Assembly (NCBI GenBank): GCA_965226025.1
Contig: CBDDCD010000002.1
Location: forward strand, 620,001 to 684,000
Source: Moanibacter sp965226025
Lineage (GTDB): Bacteria > Verrucomicrobiota > Verrucomicrobiia > Opitutales > UBA2987
DNA: 64,000 bases
Direction: 5' to 3'
This document shows, one piece after another, positions 18,557 to 28,084 of this stretch. The notes under the pieces were generated by a model, which saw only the letters and a program-made list of their open reading frames with translations, did no database searches and had not been told where the DNA came from. Every line of letters starts with the position of its first letter. Positions within the stretch are counted from its first letter, which is position 1. The translations under genes and the position numbers were made by a program.

Positions 18557-19369
18557 ATGGATTTCCGCGAGAAACTGGAGAAGCGGTGGGAGAAAACCGG
18601 TTCTCTCCTTTGTGTTGGTCTCGACCCCGACATTGACCGGCTCCCCGAGCCTGCGCGACGCCATCGCCATCCCCTTTTTTCCTTCAATCGATCGATCATT
18701 GATGCAACCGCGGAATTTGTCTGCGGTTTCAAGCCACAGATCGCTTACTACGCCAGTCGTTCCGCCGAGGATGAGCTCCTAATGACCTTAGATCTCTTGC
18801 GCCAAGATTTTACGGAAATTCCCGTGATACTCGACGCCAAGAGGGGAGATATCGCGAGCACCGCCGAGCAGTACGCGAGGGAGGCATTCGATCGTTATCG
18901 AGCCGACGCCGTAACCGTAAACCCGTATTTGGGTGGAGACAGTCTCAAGCCGTTTTTGGAGAGAAAAGACAAAGGGATCTTTATCCTATGTCGGACTTCG
19001 AACCCCGGTTCCGGCCAGTTCCAGGAACTCAGCTTTGGGAAGGAACGCCTCTTTGAAATTGTCGCCCACAAAGCGGCCGAGGAGTGGAATACGGGAGAAA
19101 ACGTGGGCCTCGTTATCGGCGCGACATTCCCTCAGGACCTCCGAGGGATTCGTAAGATCGTCGGTGATATGCCCCTACTCATCCCCGGGTTGGGGGCTCA
19201 AGGCGGAGATTTGGAAGCGACCGTCAAAGCAGGCCTCTCCTCTCGAGGCGCCGGGATGCTGATTAATTCATCCCGGGGAATCATCTACGCCGGAAGCGGA
19301 GCAGATTTCGCCGACGCTGCACGTCTCGCAGCGCGCAATCTGCGAGATTCCATCAACCGATTCCGCTAG
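18557..19369 (+). CDS. pyrF: Orotidine 5'-phosphate decarboxylase
   Basis: 270 residues; catalyses decarboxylation of OMP to UMP, the last step of pyrimidine synthesis. Family signatures are LLCVGLDPDIDRLP near the N-terminus, the catalytic DAKRGDIASTAEQYA, VTVNPYLGGDSLKPF, IPGLGAQGGDL and SSRGIIYA. Length and the ARxxF-like spacing fit the longer type 2 subfamily. The ATG at 18557 follows a weak purine stretch. Its TAG stop (19367-19369) is part of the CTAG that starts the adjoining repeat, a likely shared terminator with the convergent gene. Confidence 0.97.
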   Translation: MDFREKLEKRWEKTGSLLCVGLDPDIDRLPEPARRHRHPLFSFNRSIIDATAEFVCGFKPQIAYYASRSAEDELLMTLDLLRQDFTEIPVILDAKRGDIASTAEQYAREAFDRYRADAVTVNPYLGGDSLKPFLERKDKGIFILCRTSNPGSGQFQELSFGKERLFEIVAHKAAEEWNTGENVGLVIGATFPQDLRGIRKIVGDMPLLIPGLGAQGGDLEATVKAGLSSRGAGMLINSSRGIIYAGSGADFADAARLAARNLRDSINRFR

Positions 19370-19434
19370 GAATCTGTCGAACGAGCATTGCCACTTGTGC
19401 AGCCGTTGAAGGTCAAAGTCGGACTGACTCCTAG
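19366..19434. repeat. CTAG-bounded palindromic repeat, copy 2, shared by two convergent stops
   Basis: 69 bp from CTAGGAATCTGTCGAACGAG to CTGACTCCTAG. The left CTAG contains the TAG stop of pyrF and the right CTAG, read on the minus strand, contains the TAG stop of the receiver/AAA+ gene. The inverted arms could fold into a bidirectional terminator. Confidence 0.88.
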
Positions 19435-21008
19435 CCTGGGAGGGCGGCCTCTTTCTCTTCCAAAGCCTTCTCCCGCTTCGACAGATCATCCGTCAACTGT
19501 TCCAACTCCGTTTCCTTCTCCTGCTGGGCCATCACCTTTTCAAAGAGAGTATTCTCGCTCGCTTCGAGAAACTCTTCGCGCTCTTGCATCATGGCCTTCG
19601 CCTCTTTCACCGCGTTTTCCTGAACTTCCAGTTCCTCCCGAAGCTTCTCCAGCGCCTCCTGCGCTTCCTCCGACATACCGGCGCTGCTCTCCCCATCCGA
19701 CTGCACTTCTGCTTCGTTCAATTGTTCCTTCGCTTCGGAGACCGCCTCCGATTCGAAAATATCTCGGACACCGGCAATCTGAGCCGCCCGCTCTCTATCG
19801 TCATCACAGAATCGAATCAATTCCGCAAGGTAGGCCTCCTCCCTGGCATGGAGATACTCCTTCAGGGTTGGCCATTTATTCGCCTCCTTGATTCTGTGTG
19901 GCAACTGTTGGGGCCCAATCAGCCGATTGTTCGAGACCGAGACAACCGCCATTAGGACGTTGCAGAGCTCAGTCAGATTTCCGGGCCAGGGATACCGATA
20001 AAGCATTTCCTCAACATCTCGTGAGAGCTCAATCTGCGAAGTCGAGAAATAAGGATTCTCCGAGCGTTTCAAAATGTCTTTAATCAGCGGAGGCAGATCC
20101 TCCCGGCGCTCCCGCAAAGGCGGCATCGTAATCGGTAGGGTGGCGATCTTGAATAGAAAGTCATTCGAGATCTTGTCTCGTTCCAGTCGGCTCTCAAAAT
20201 CAACATCGCTCGAGCAGACAAGCCGGAACTTGCTGTCCGCCACCTGCAGAACCTGGGCCAGAGTCTTCTGCACCTTGACCGGCAACAGGTCGACATGATT
20301 AAGAAAGAGCGTACCTCCTTCCACTTCCTCAAAAAGGGATCCCGGCGTCCCGCTCGGACTCACCAGAGTCTTCCCCAACTCCTCAGAGTCCGCGATTGAG
20401 CAATCGACTCCTTTAAAGGGCGCCTCCAGGCCCGGACCCTTTTCATGCACAAGATTCGCTAAGGCCCGCTTTCCCGTGCCGGGCTCTCCCTGTATCAGCA
20501 TCGGCGTCTTGGCCCGGAGAAGCTTCTGCACCTGTCTCTCGACCGCTTTGATCGCCTCGCTTTCCCCGATCAATGCACCCACCAAATCGACGCTGGAACG
20601 CAACGCTTCATCCGCCACCACCACCGGCCTTCCCCCTTCATTCGCCCTCCTCGCATCCACCGCCCGGTGTAGAGTCTTGACCAGCTCCTCCAACCGAAAC
20701 GGTTTCTCCACATAGTCGAAAGCACCATACTTAATCGCCTTCCCGGCCGACTGCGTGGAGGAATACCCGGTCATCATGATCACAACCGAATTGGGATCGA
20801 TTTCCTTCAATTCCCGCAGAACAGAGATACCGTCCATCGGCTCCATCTCGATGTCGACCAGCACGACATCTATATTGCCTTCGCGATACCGCTTCAGAGC
20901 CTCTTCACCGCTCAAGGCAAAGGCACTTAAGAAGCCACAGGGATTGATGACCGCCTCCAACATCTCGTGAACGGCAGGCAGATCATCAACTACAAGTACA
21001 GACGCCAT
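19431..21008 (-). CDS. NtrC-type receiver-AAA+ protein without GAFTGA loop and with a coiled coil in place of the DNA-binding domain
   Basis: About 525 residues from ATG 21008 (MASVLVVDD); a longer reading to 21041 only adds unlike sequence. An N-terminal receiver domain has the acidic pair in LVVDDLP, the phosphorylation Asp in VLVDIEM, and the Lys in VEKPFR. The AAA+ domain has Walker A GEPGTGK, GGTLFLNHVDLLP and the arginine-rich MPPLRERREDLPPLI. The GAFTGA loop that contacts sigma-54 is not visible; that region reads VSPSGTPGSLFEE. After the first helix of a Fis-like region (YLAELIRFCDDDRERAAQIAG) the protein changes to about 100 residues of Glu/Lys/Gln-rich coiled coil. So it is probably not a sigma-54 activator. 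Its neighbour is pilC, so a regulatory or assembly role in type IV pili or secretion is possible. Confidence 0.85.
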   Translation of the reverse strand: MASVLVVDDLPAVHEMLEAVINPCGFLSAFALSGEEALKRYREGNIDVVLVDIEMEPMDGISVLRELKEIDPNSVVIMMTGYSSTQSAGKAIKYGAFDYVEKPFRLEELVKTLHRAVDARRANEGGRPVVVADEALRSSVDLVGALIGESEAIKAVERQVQKLLRAKTPMLIQGEPGTGKRALANLVHEKGPGLEAPFKGVDCSIADSEELGKTLVSPSGTPGSLFEEVEGGTLFLNHVDLLPVKVQKTLAQVLQVADSKFRLVCSSDVDFESRLERDKISNDFLFKIATLPITMPPLRERREDLPPLIKDILKRSENPYFSTSQIELSRDVEEMLYRYPWPGNLTELCNVLMAVVSVSNNRLIGPQQLPHRIKEANKWPTLKEYLHAREEAYLAELIRFCDDDRERAAQIAGVRDIFESEAVSEAKEQLNEAEVQSDGESSAGMSEEAQEALEKLREELEVQENAVKEAKAMMQEREEFLEASENTLFEKVMAQQEKETELEQLTDDLSKREKALEEKEAALPG

Positions 21009-21099
21009 ATTTCGCGCGCGAACCGCAGAAAATCCGCGCAATCGATCCTCGACTTTAAATTTTTCCCCGGGAGGCGCTACTTTTCTTCCGCAATCCGAG

Positions 21100-22257
21100 C
21101 TACGAGATCACCGATGACAATTGGAAAATCGGCAGGAACATTGCCATTACAATGCCGCCAATTACGACCCCGAGCACACAGATTAGTAGAGGCTCCATCA
21201 AGGATGTGAGGGCCTCTACGATGGTCTCGATTTCGGCGTCGTAAAAGTCGGAGATTTTATCCATCATGCCATCAACATTACCGGTCTGCTCACCGGCTTT
21301 CGCCATGTGCTTCACCATCGGGGGGAAATACGGATTCAGCGCGAGGCAGTCGGAGAGCTGCCCTCCCTGGCTGATTGCCCTCGAAATCTCCCGGCAGGCC
21401 GACTCGATATAGGTGCTGCCACTCGCGTTGGAGGTAATTTCCAGGGCCCTGAGAATGGGAACGCCGCTTCTCAGAAGGATGGCATAGGTCCGGCAGAATC
21501 TCGATATGGCAATCTTCTGAAGTAGATTCCCGACTACCGGTAGTTTGAAAAAGAACTGATCCTTAGCAACACGACCCTTGGGCGTAGCGCAGAACTTTAG
21601 GAGGAGTTTCCAGAGGATGACCATTGCAACAATAATGTATATGATATAGGCCTTTAAAAAGTCACTCAGATCGATGAGCATCTGGGTCGGCTTAGGCAGC
21701 TCCGCGCCAAAGCCGGAAAACATATCTGCGAAAACGGGGATTACGAATACCAAGAGTACGTTCACCAGTATGACGGCGAGAGAGATGACCGCAACCGGAT
21801 AGGTCATCGCTCCCTTCACCTTCCTCGTCAGCTTAACCGTCTCCTCGAAATAAAGGGCGACCTTTCCGAGAATCTGCGAGAGCCCACCACTTGCCTCACC
21901 CGCCTCGACCATGGAAACGAAGAGATTCGGAAACGCTCTGGGAAACTTCCGCACCGAATCGGAAAAGGCCGTGCCGCTCGAAACATCATTCCGAACATCA
22001 CGAATGATGATCTGAAAGACCGGATCTTCGGTCTGATCCTGGAGCGCTTCGAGCGCCGATACTAGCGGTAATCCTGCCTCCAGCATCGAGGCGAGCTGCT
22101 GGGTGGAAACGGTTAAGGCATCCAGCTTGATTCTCGCCTTTTTGGCCTTTTTTTCGTAGGCTTTCTGCTTTGCAAGCTTCTGTGATTCGAGAAAATTCGG
22201 TTTTTTGGCGCCAGCGGTACCGCTGGCCGAAGGTGCGGTTGATGTTAGTAAAGCCAT
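21100..22257 (-). CDS. pilC: Type IV pilus / type II secretion inner-membrane platform protein PilC/GspF
   Basis: 385 residues. It has the two-repeat T2SF architecture: first cytoplasmic domain at about 50-150 (STQQLASMLEAGLPLVSALEALQ, then FVSMVEAGEASGGL), membrane helices (GAMTYPVAVISLAVILVNVLLVFVIPVFADMF and AYIIYIIVAMVILWKLLL), second domain with FCRTYAILLRSGVPILRALEI and AKAGEQTGNVDGMMDKI, and a final helix MEPLLICVLGVVIGGIVMAMFLPIF. It forms the membrane platform for the pilus or pseudopilus ATPases. Other pilus genes are not in the window. The adjacent downstream gene is the unusual receiver/AAA+ protein on the same strand. Confidence 0.95.
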   Translation of the reverse strand: MALLTSTAPSASGTAGAKKPNFLESQKLAKQKAYEKKAKKARIKLDALTVSTQQLASMLEAGLPLVSALEALQDQTEDPVFQIIIRDVRNDVSSGTAFSDSVRKFPRAFPNLFVSMVEAGEASGGLSQILGKVALYFEETVKLTRKVKGAMTYPVAVISLAVILVNVLLVFVIPVFADMFSGFGAELPKPTQMLIDLSDFLKAYIIYIIVAMVILWKLLLKFCATPKGRVAKDQFFFKLPVVGNLLQKIAISRFCRTYAILLRSGVPILRALEITSNASGSTYIESACREISRAISQGGQLSDCLALNPYFPPMVKHMAKAGEQTGNVDGMMDKISDFYDAEIETIVEALTSLMEPLLICVLGVVIGGIVMAMFLPIFQLSSVIS

Positions 22258-22508
22258 AGCAACTAAGATACGGTTAACGTAAAAAAATTCAATAGCTCAA
22301 CAAAGTTATCGGGCTTTTAAAGTCTTTTTTTACACCCTACGCTGAGGGCCCCTCAAACTCCCCCCAATTGGCGCTCCCTTCCTACTCAGCGGGAACACCG
22401 TATTTACGAACTCGAGGTGTAAGGCCGACTGATTCCGGCTTCGTCCTTGACCGGATCCCTAATCACTGAAATGAAAGTTCCTGAAATACGCCCATCAAAA
22501 AAGGCTTC
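22258..22508. other. Intergenic region upstream of tRNA-Gly
   Basis: 251 bp between the pilC start and the tRNA. It contains a T-rich stretch near 22315-22330 and no gene that I can support. Promoters for pilC and the tRNA are expected here. Confidence 0.4.
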
Positions 22509-22582
22509 GCGGGCATAGTTTAGGGGTAAAACCCCAGCCTTCCAAGCTGGTGTCCCCGGTTCGATTCCGGGTGCCCGCACCA
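22509..22582 (+). tRNA. tRNA-Gly (anticodon TCC)
   Basis: Acceptor GCGGGCA pairs with TGCCCGC (22572-22578), D-arm around TAGTTTAGGGGTAAAAC, anticodon loop CTTCCAA giving TCC, T-arm CCCGGTTCGATTCCGGG, and encoded CCA at 22580-22582. A 30-bp near copy of its 3' end lies at 40454-40483. Confidence 0.97.
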
Positions 22583-22623
22583 GTCCTTTCCCGAGCTTTC
22601 CAACCCTCCAGCCTTTTATTTCC

Positions 22624-22794
22624 CTAGGAATCTGTCGGACTTTGAATATCGCAACATCGCGGAGGTTCGGATGCAACGGTGAAGGGTGCAAACCTAGACC
22701 AAGTCCATGCCGACAGATTCCTTCGCTAGAAGGCTGTCGGACGAACTTTCGTACTTGCAGAGCAATCGAAGCACAAAGTCCGAAAGCCTCCTAG
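22624..22794. repeat. CTAG-bounded palindromic repeats, copies 3 and 4, joined
   Basis: Copy 3 is 22624-22729 (CTAGGAATCTGTCGGACTTT to CCGACAGATTCCTTCGCTAG) and copy 4 is 22726-22794 (CTAGAAGGCTGTCGGACGAA to GTCCGAAAGCCTCCTAG); they share one CTAG. The right CTAG provides a stop for the kinase remnant reading leftwards. Confidence 0.85.
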
Positions 22795-23066
22795 CTCAAA
22801 GACACCTGACCAGAGATCGGTCCGGTGATCGATGGCCTCGCCCCGTGCCTGTTCAGGCGACATGTAAGCGGCCGTTCCCAGTATCGTTCCCGCCTGTGTG
22901 AGGTTCGCCCTGTGATCCTGTTTGGCCAACCCGAAGTCCAGCAGTCGATCGGCAATGGAACGCGCTTGATTGCTACCGTTCTCTGGAGGTCCCGGGCCCT
23001 ATAAACCACTCCTATGCGGCCCTGCCCGATCGGTTCTATGATATCGAAATGGAAAAGTATTCCCAA
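22791..23066 (-). pseudogene. Ser/Thr protein kinase remnant with internal deletion
   Basis: The first part encodes an N-lobe start, IIEPIGQGRIGVVYRARDLQRTVAIKRV. It is followed almost at once by DFGLAKQ and GTAAYMSPEQARGEAIDHRTDLWS, the activation segment. The ATP-binding lobe, catalytic loop HRDLKPxN and C-lobe are missing, and the two parts lie in different frames. It resembles the intact kinase at 31138-33820, of which it may be a degraded relative. It ends within a CTAG repeat. Confidence 0.8.
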
Positions 23067-23108
23067 CCAGAAGCAACCAACCTAGTGTTACTGTGTCCAT
23101 TGGATCAG

Positions 23109-24368
23109 ATGGCTAAATCGATTGCCCCCTATAGCCTATTAATCGCCGGTGCGCTTCTCACCTTATGGAGGAAGCCGGGCCCACGTCTCATCCTGTGGGC
23201 GGCGCTTTTCTTTTTCTCTTTTTCTCTCTCGGCTGCCGCGACCGACACCTGGAGCGATGTCCAACGAATTGTGGCGGTGGGCGATCTCCACGGTGACTAC
23301 GGTCAGTTCGTCGCCGTTCTCCGATCGGCCGAAATTATCGATCGGGGAGGAAAATGGCGGGGCGGAAGCACGCATCTTGTTCAACTGGGCGATGTTCCGG
23401 ACCGCGGTCCGGATACCCTCAAGATCATCAAGCATCTGCAGAGGCTGAAGAAACAGGCCCGGCGTGCTAAGGGCGAAGTCCACCTACTGATTGGGAACCA
23501 CGACGCCATGAACACTTACGGAGATCTCCGCTTCGTTCATCCGGGAGAATACAAGGCCTTTGTTGACTCCGGTTCATACGAATTCCAGGAGGAGCATTTT
23601 CAGAAGATGATCAGGTATATCCAACGAACCAAACCGGAGTCGGAATGGCCGAAGTTTGACTCTAAGCTCCGGGAACGATTTGTGAAAAATTATCCCCTTG
23701 GATTTGTGGAACATCGCCAGGCGTGGAGACCGGGTGGCAAAATCGGGGACTGGGTGTGTGAACGGAACACCGTAATCAAAATCAACGACACCCTCTTCCT
23801 GCATGGGGGCATCAGTCCTGCCTTTGCCCACCTTTCAATATCCGAGTTTAACAGCAGCGTCCGCACGGAGTTGAAAACGGGGGATCCGCCGACCGATGGG
23901 CTGGTTCGCGCGGAAGAGGGGCCTCTGTGGTACCGTGGGCTGGCCTTGCACGATGAAGAGGACGAGATGACGCACCTTTTGGACCTTCTTGAGAAATATC
24001 ACGTGGAAAGAATCGTTATTGCCCATACCACGACTGCAGGTGCGATTATGCCTCGGTTCGGTGGGCGGGTCATTCTCACGGACGTAGGCCTCGCTTCTCC
24101 CTACGGATCCAATGTCGCCTGCCTGAGAATCGATCGGGATGGAGTCTATGCCATTCACCGGGGAACCCCTCTTCTGCTCCCAACCGATTCCGAAGTAGGA
24201 CTACTGCGCTACTTAAAAAAGGCGGCCGAATTGGATCCGCCACCTTCACCTCTAAAAAGGGAAATAGAGCGGTTGGAATCCTCCTTGGGAAAAGCCGGCC
24301 AGGCCGCTCCTGCGGTCAACGGCATTTCGATTCAATCTGACGCCGCCGTTTCTTTGGGTCGTCGATGA
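23109..24368 (+). CDS. Calcineurin-like metallophosphoesterase (Shewanella-like phosphatase type), exported
   Basis: About 419 residues from ATG 23109, which places a membrane or signal segment (PRLILWAALFFFSFSLSAAATD) near the N-terminus; an earlier ATG at 23049 overlaps the kinase remnant. Metal-binding motifs are AVGDLHGDY, LGDVPDRGPDT and LIGNHDAMN, then LHGGISP and a late VIAHTTT. This is the arrangement of phosphoprotein-phosphatase-like (SLP) enzymes that hydrolyse phosphomonoesters in the periplasm. It converges with the gene at 24316-25335 and overlaps its end by 53 bp. Confidence 0.9.
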   Translation: MAKSIAPYSLLIAGALLTLWRKPGPRLILWAALFFFSFSLSAAATDTWSDVQRIVAVGDLHGDYGQFVAVLRSAEIIDRGGKWRGGSTHLVQLGDVPDRGPDTLKIIKHLQRLKKQARRAKGEVHLLIGNHDAMNTYGDLRFVHPGEYKAFVDSGSYEFQEEHFQKMIRYIQRTKPESEWPKFDSKLRERFVKNYPLGFVEHRQAWRPGGKIGDWVCERNTVIKINDTLFLHGGISPAFAHLSISEFNSSVRTELKTGDPPTDGLVRAEEGPLWYRGLALHDEEDEMTHLLDLLEKYHVERIVIAHTTTAGAIMPRFGGRVILTDVGLASPYGSNVACLRIDRDGVYAIHRGTPLLLPTDSEVGLLRYLKKAAELDPPPSPLKREIERLESSLGKAGQAAPAVNGISIQSDAAVSLGRR

Positions 24369-25335
24369 TGTTATAGAACGAATCGATATAGGCCAACGCT
24401 CCCTTCCGAGTTCTGGGTGTGAGTTCCGGTTGGGACTTCCACAATTCGAATATTTCGGATCGACGGCTATCGAAAATTTGAAGGGTTCCCTCCAAAATCC
24501 CGGCTTCTTTACGACAAAACCCGCGGTATAGGCGCTCTCGGACGCTGGTGAGCTCGAGGCGTGGAGAAGGTAGCGCGTAAGGCGCGTCGACCAGGCCTGC
24601 AAGATCGAAATCATAGGGTACCGGAAGGAAAAGGGCGCCCGGATCGGGTAAGAAGAAGGCGCGGCCGTTGTGGCAACACCGATCTTCAGGAGGACCTCCC
24701 AGCATGCTGTAGTCGGTATTTCCCATCATGAACTGAAAGACGGAGACGAGATTGAGAGCTGCCGGATCGTACTTTCCCATACTAACGGCGTTGGCTTTTA
24801 CTTTTTTGCCGCCAATTCTTCGAGCGAGGTCGGATTCCGCTTCGATCAAGAAAGCAAATCTCGTGAAAGGCTTTCGTCGTCCCTTTGTGTCCTTGTAGGT
24901 GACCCGTGCCAAGCGCACCCGAAAGCTGCGATCCGTCAATAGGTTGAATGTGCGGTAAACGAGAAATTCCTTGAGAACAAGCTGTTCGAACTTGGCATCG
25001 CTTTTACAGTGGGCGACAAGCTTGACCTTGTTTTGGCCATCGAAAAGGGTACCTTTTACTTGCTTCCTCTTGAAGTCGATCCAGATAGGCGGGAAGTGGC
25101 AGATATCGGGTCGACGGCGCAGTCTCCCTCGAGCCTTCACCCGGACGTCGAACGACCGTTGGCCAAGAGAGGGATCGCTGCAGGTGAGGCCGGCATCAAG
25201 AAAAACAGGAGCCTCACTCTCCTTCTCTTCCGCCGCCACACCCCGTTGCTTCATCAGGTCGGCAAACGGGACTTCCAAGGTGAAGGAGATAGGGTCGTCT
25301 CCTTCGAATATATCTCCCAGGGCCAAACTGGCCAA
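24316..25335 (-). CDS. Conserved hypothetical protein, paralogue of the gene at 34412-35530; signal peptide probably removed by an insertion sequence
   Basis: About 339 residues. Shared with the paralogue at 34412-35530: VKARGxxRRR...C.FPPxWIxF, VKGTLFDGxxKVKxVAHC, the QFxxGNTDxSxLxG segment with a CCHNG motif, VPYDFDLxGLVxxPYA, TSVxxRxYRG and a C-terminal AxxYIDxFYxI. I do not know its function; the fold may be distantly related to CotH-type proteins, which is weak inference. The start is odd: only TTG 25335 is available, preceded by half of a signal peptide (LGLVLASLALG) and then stops, a few bases from the end of an IS1634-type element. The paralogue has a complete signal peptide, so the insertion probably removed the original start. 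Confidence 0.75.
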   Translation of the reverse strand: MASLALGDIFEGDDPISFTLEVPFADLMKQRGVAAEEKESEAPVFLDAGLTCSDPSLGQRSFDVRVKARGRLRRRPDICHFPPIWIDFKRKQVKGTLFDGQNKVKLVAHCKSDAKFEQLVLKEFLVYRTFNLLTDRSFRVRLARVTYKDTKGRRKPFTRFAFLIEAESDLARRIGGKKVKANAVSMGKYDPAALNLVSVFQFMMGNTDYSMLGGPPEDRCCHNGRAFFLPDPGALFLPVPYDFDLAGLVDAPYALPSPRLELTSVRERLYRGFCRKEAGILEGTLQIFDSRRSEIFELWKSQPELTPRTRKGALAYIDSFYNIIDDPKKRRRQIESKCR

Positions 25336-25357
25336 GACTAGCCCTAGTTTCGCACTT

Positions 25358-27400
25358 TATAAGTTAAGTCCTTGATAATCAACACGCGTTTTTGAAAGGC
25401 ACTACAAAATCGGTTCGATTTTTATTTTGCTCATACTCTTCTTAACGGGCAATTTCTTCCATTGGATCTGGAAGAGATTGTAAATCTGCTTGTGGCTCTG
25501 TTCGGGAATGCCCGCTTTGCGCAGACGATAGACTTCTCCCTGTCGAGTGGGCAATATGACAGTGGCATAGGTATGGGTTTGGAGGACCCGCTTGATGGTC
25601 TGCCAGCAGCGGGTGTCCCCGTGCCGCTCCAAGGTGTATTCGATAAAGCGCAAAAGCTGGTAGGCCAAAATGGTGATAAAGACGTGGCCCTCAACGCGCG
25701 GTTCAATCTGGTGGTGGTTGGGTCTGAGGCCCAAGTCGCTCTTGAGCGCTTTGAAGCCGTCTTCGGCCCGGGTCAAAGTCATGTAGAGGCGCCACAGCTG
25801 GGCCCCGCTGAAGTTGTGCCGATTGGTGCGCAGCACAGAGCAGCCCAACAGTTGAGCATTCTCATCACAGGCCTGGTCCCTTCGAGTCCAGCAAAGGCCG
25901 CACTTTTTCTCTTTAGAGCCCTTGGCGGCTTCGACCAGTTCAATAGAATAGAAGCGCTGCACTCGGGAATGTTGCCCCTGTAAGCGCCCGATCGCGGTAT
26001 GGATTTTTGCGGGCTCCTTTAAATGGCCTTGATCGACCCTTTTCTGAAGCCCCTCGAGCGCCTTCATAAAGCGCTCTTCGGCCCCTGAATAAATCGCCTC
26101 TTCCTTGGCCCGCCTGCGCACGCTCTGACACAACAGCACATACTCCTCGCCTGCTTGCCTCGACTCCTCCTGCGTTGTCTCCTGGTCCCCTTCACTCTCA
26201 TTTTCTTCTCCCACCTGCTCTTTTATCCACTTCACCTTCACTTCCCGGTCCCAATCCCTCCCCTCTACCTTTTCGAAACCGGAAGCCTCCTGGAACTCTG
26301 CAAGATAAGCCTTACGCCCCCGGCGGCTCTGGTTGACCAGGTAGCCGAATCCCTCCTCGCGCAACAGTTGCACATTCTCCCGGCTCGCGATCCCTCCATC
26401 CATGATGATGAGGGTCTTCTCACGCTCGCCCTGGGCCCCCACCGCTTTCTCCAATTCAGCGATCATCTCCAACAGGGTCGTCGCGTCATGGCGGTTGCCC
26501 GCAAATATCCGATGTCCCAACTCAAAGCCTTCGGTATCGAACACCATCCCCACCACAATCTGAACACAATCGTGGCGTTTCTGTTTGTTCTTTCCCCGTT
26601 TCGCTTTGCCGTTGCTCGCACCCACCCCTTCGAAGTGCGTATTGGTAAGATCCTACAGTAGTACCGTCCGATCCAAACTGAACAGTTCCCCCTGGCGCTC
26701 GCGCATATGCTCTTCGATCCTTTCGCGGTTCTCCACCAACCGATCGCTCACCCGGTAGTAGCGATGCCGATCCGACTTCACCGCCGCCACTCCCAGAAGA
26801 TCTCCCAGGGCACTCTGCCTGGCCCACTGGGGCAAGGCGTTCTCAGGCACTGGATCCACCAGCCGGTTGATCACCGATACCTTAGCCGCATCCCTTTGCG
26901 CCCGGTTCAAGCCCACCTCCTGCAAGGCTTCATCCATCCTCAGCTTTTCCCACCCCTTAAGCCCCAGCAGAATCGGTCCCAATAAAACTCCCGCGGCGCT
27001 ATGCTCCACTTTATCGGCCAAGACCCCATCAATTGCGTTCTGCTGCTCTGCAAAAGCCTCGGCCTTTTGGCGCAGTCCTCGCCACCGCCCCTCCCCATCA
27101 ATCCGCCGCAGGATCAGTTCAATCCAGTTCTGCTGTCGACGCGTATACTCAGGGGCCAGAAGTTCCTCGATCCCGTAGAGCTGCTTTTGCACCGCCTTGG
27201 CAATGGGTCCAAAGTCCGGTCGACTGATGGCCCCATCGCCCAGGGAGACCACCACTCGCTGTCGCGGTTTACCTTCGCTGTTGCGGTAAGATTCAAGCAG
27301 TTGGAGGACCTGGCCGCTCTTGGAATGCTTCAGACGGAAAAACATATCCCGCCAGTCTGGGCGGGCAGATAGGGAGAGTCAAGAACTACTGAAACTTATA
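25358..27400 (-). mobile_element. IS1634-type insertion sequence, copy 1
   Basis: Approximate limits come from candidate inverted ends, TATAAGTT at 25358 and AACTTATA ending at 27400. I see no clear target duplication. It contains one transposase gene on the minus strand, broken by a TAG codon. It abuts the truncated start of the 24316-25335 gene. Confidence 0.7.
25402..27345 (-). pseudogene. IS1634-family transposase with an internal amber codon
   Basis: The N-terminal part (27345 to about 26656) starts MFFRLKHSKSGQVLQLLES and ends SLDRTVLL. Reading continues in the same frame after TAG as DLTNTHFEG...GASNGKAKRGKNKQKR, through the catalytic MDGGIASREN and the final TRAEDGFKALKSDLGLRP...VEGHVFITILAYQLL. 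In relatives the motif is LLYDLTNTYFE, so TAG replaces a Tyr codon and removes the protein just before the first catalytic Asp. Total length without the stop would be about 648 residues. Confidence 0.88.
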
Positions 27401-27603
27401 GTCCCTACACGATCAATACAGGACAAACATTCATTGCTCATTAACGACTTACGAATAATAACGTCTCTAAGTTCAGTGCTTTCCGCCCTTCAGTACGCAG
27501 TTTGGGCTAGGCAGAAAAAACAAACGACCTGCCAATAGTGTTTCGGCAGGGCGCTGAGGGCGTGTCCGGTGGAATTCATATCGATTTGCAAGAGCCTTTC
27601 ACT
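27401..27603. other. Intergenic, nothing recognised
   Basis: About 200 bp between the IS1634-type element and the inverted-repeat element at 27604. It holds a short palindrome GCAGGGCG-like near 27540-27560 but no gene that I can support. Confidence 0.4.
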
Positions 27604-27781
27604 AGCCCGGACATTTCACACACTTCGTAGCGAGACGGCGTAGATTGCTGCATGTCAATGCCTTTCCGCAGCACGGCGGGCGACAGTGTGTTGGGACCCT
27701 CTGAGGTCGCCGGGCAAGGGAAGGCTTTGACATGCGGTGATATCCGTCGTCGCAGCAGAAGATTTGTGAAATATCCGGGCT
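27604..27781. repeat. 178-bp MITE-like element with long imperfect inverted arms
   Basis: AGCCCGGACATTTCACA at the left pairs with TGTGAAATATCCGGGCT at the right. Further inside, GCATGTCAATGCCTTTCC pairs with GGGAAGGCTTTGACATGC. The central part contains GGGACCCTCTGAGGTCGCC. There is no coding capacity. It lies upstream of the interrupted PycTM-like gene. Confidence 0.85.
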
Positions 27782-28084
27782 CGTGTGATCATCGGTCCAA
27801 TCACTCCCGCAAATCAATCAACAAAGTAGATATCGAAAAGTCAAAGGGCGTGGTTCACTTTCTTTCTTGCGACGCTAAGTGCTGTTGTTCATAAATACGG
27901 TGATCCCGCTCGGCGGGATGGGAGCGCAATTGGGGGTAGTGCAAGGGCACCATCCGCGACGGGAGAACGATTTGAGCAAAATGACTGAACTGACCGATCC
28001 GAACGAATCACCCACCCATTCCGACGAAATACCCGCGGGCCCGCCGGAACCCGTGAAGAAGAAAGAAGAGGTCAAGTCCGCCTT

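Noticed and set aside
19431..21008. Ordinary sigma-54-dependent response regulator
   Set aside because: No GAFTGA loop and no complete Fis-type helix-turn-helix are visible.
22726..22929. Separate small gene containing AAYMSPEQ
   Set aside because: It is the activation-segment part of the degraded kinase at 22791-23066 and runs into repeat sequence.
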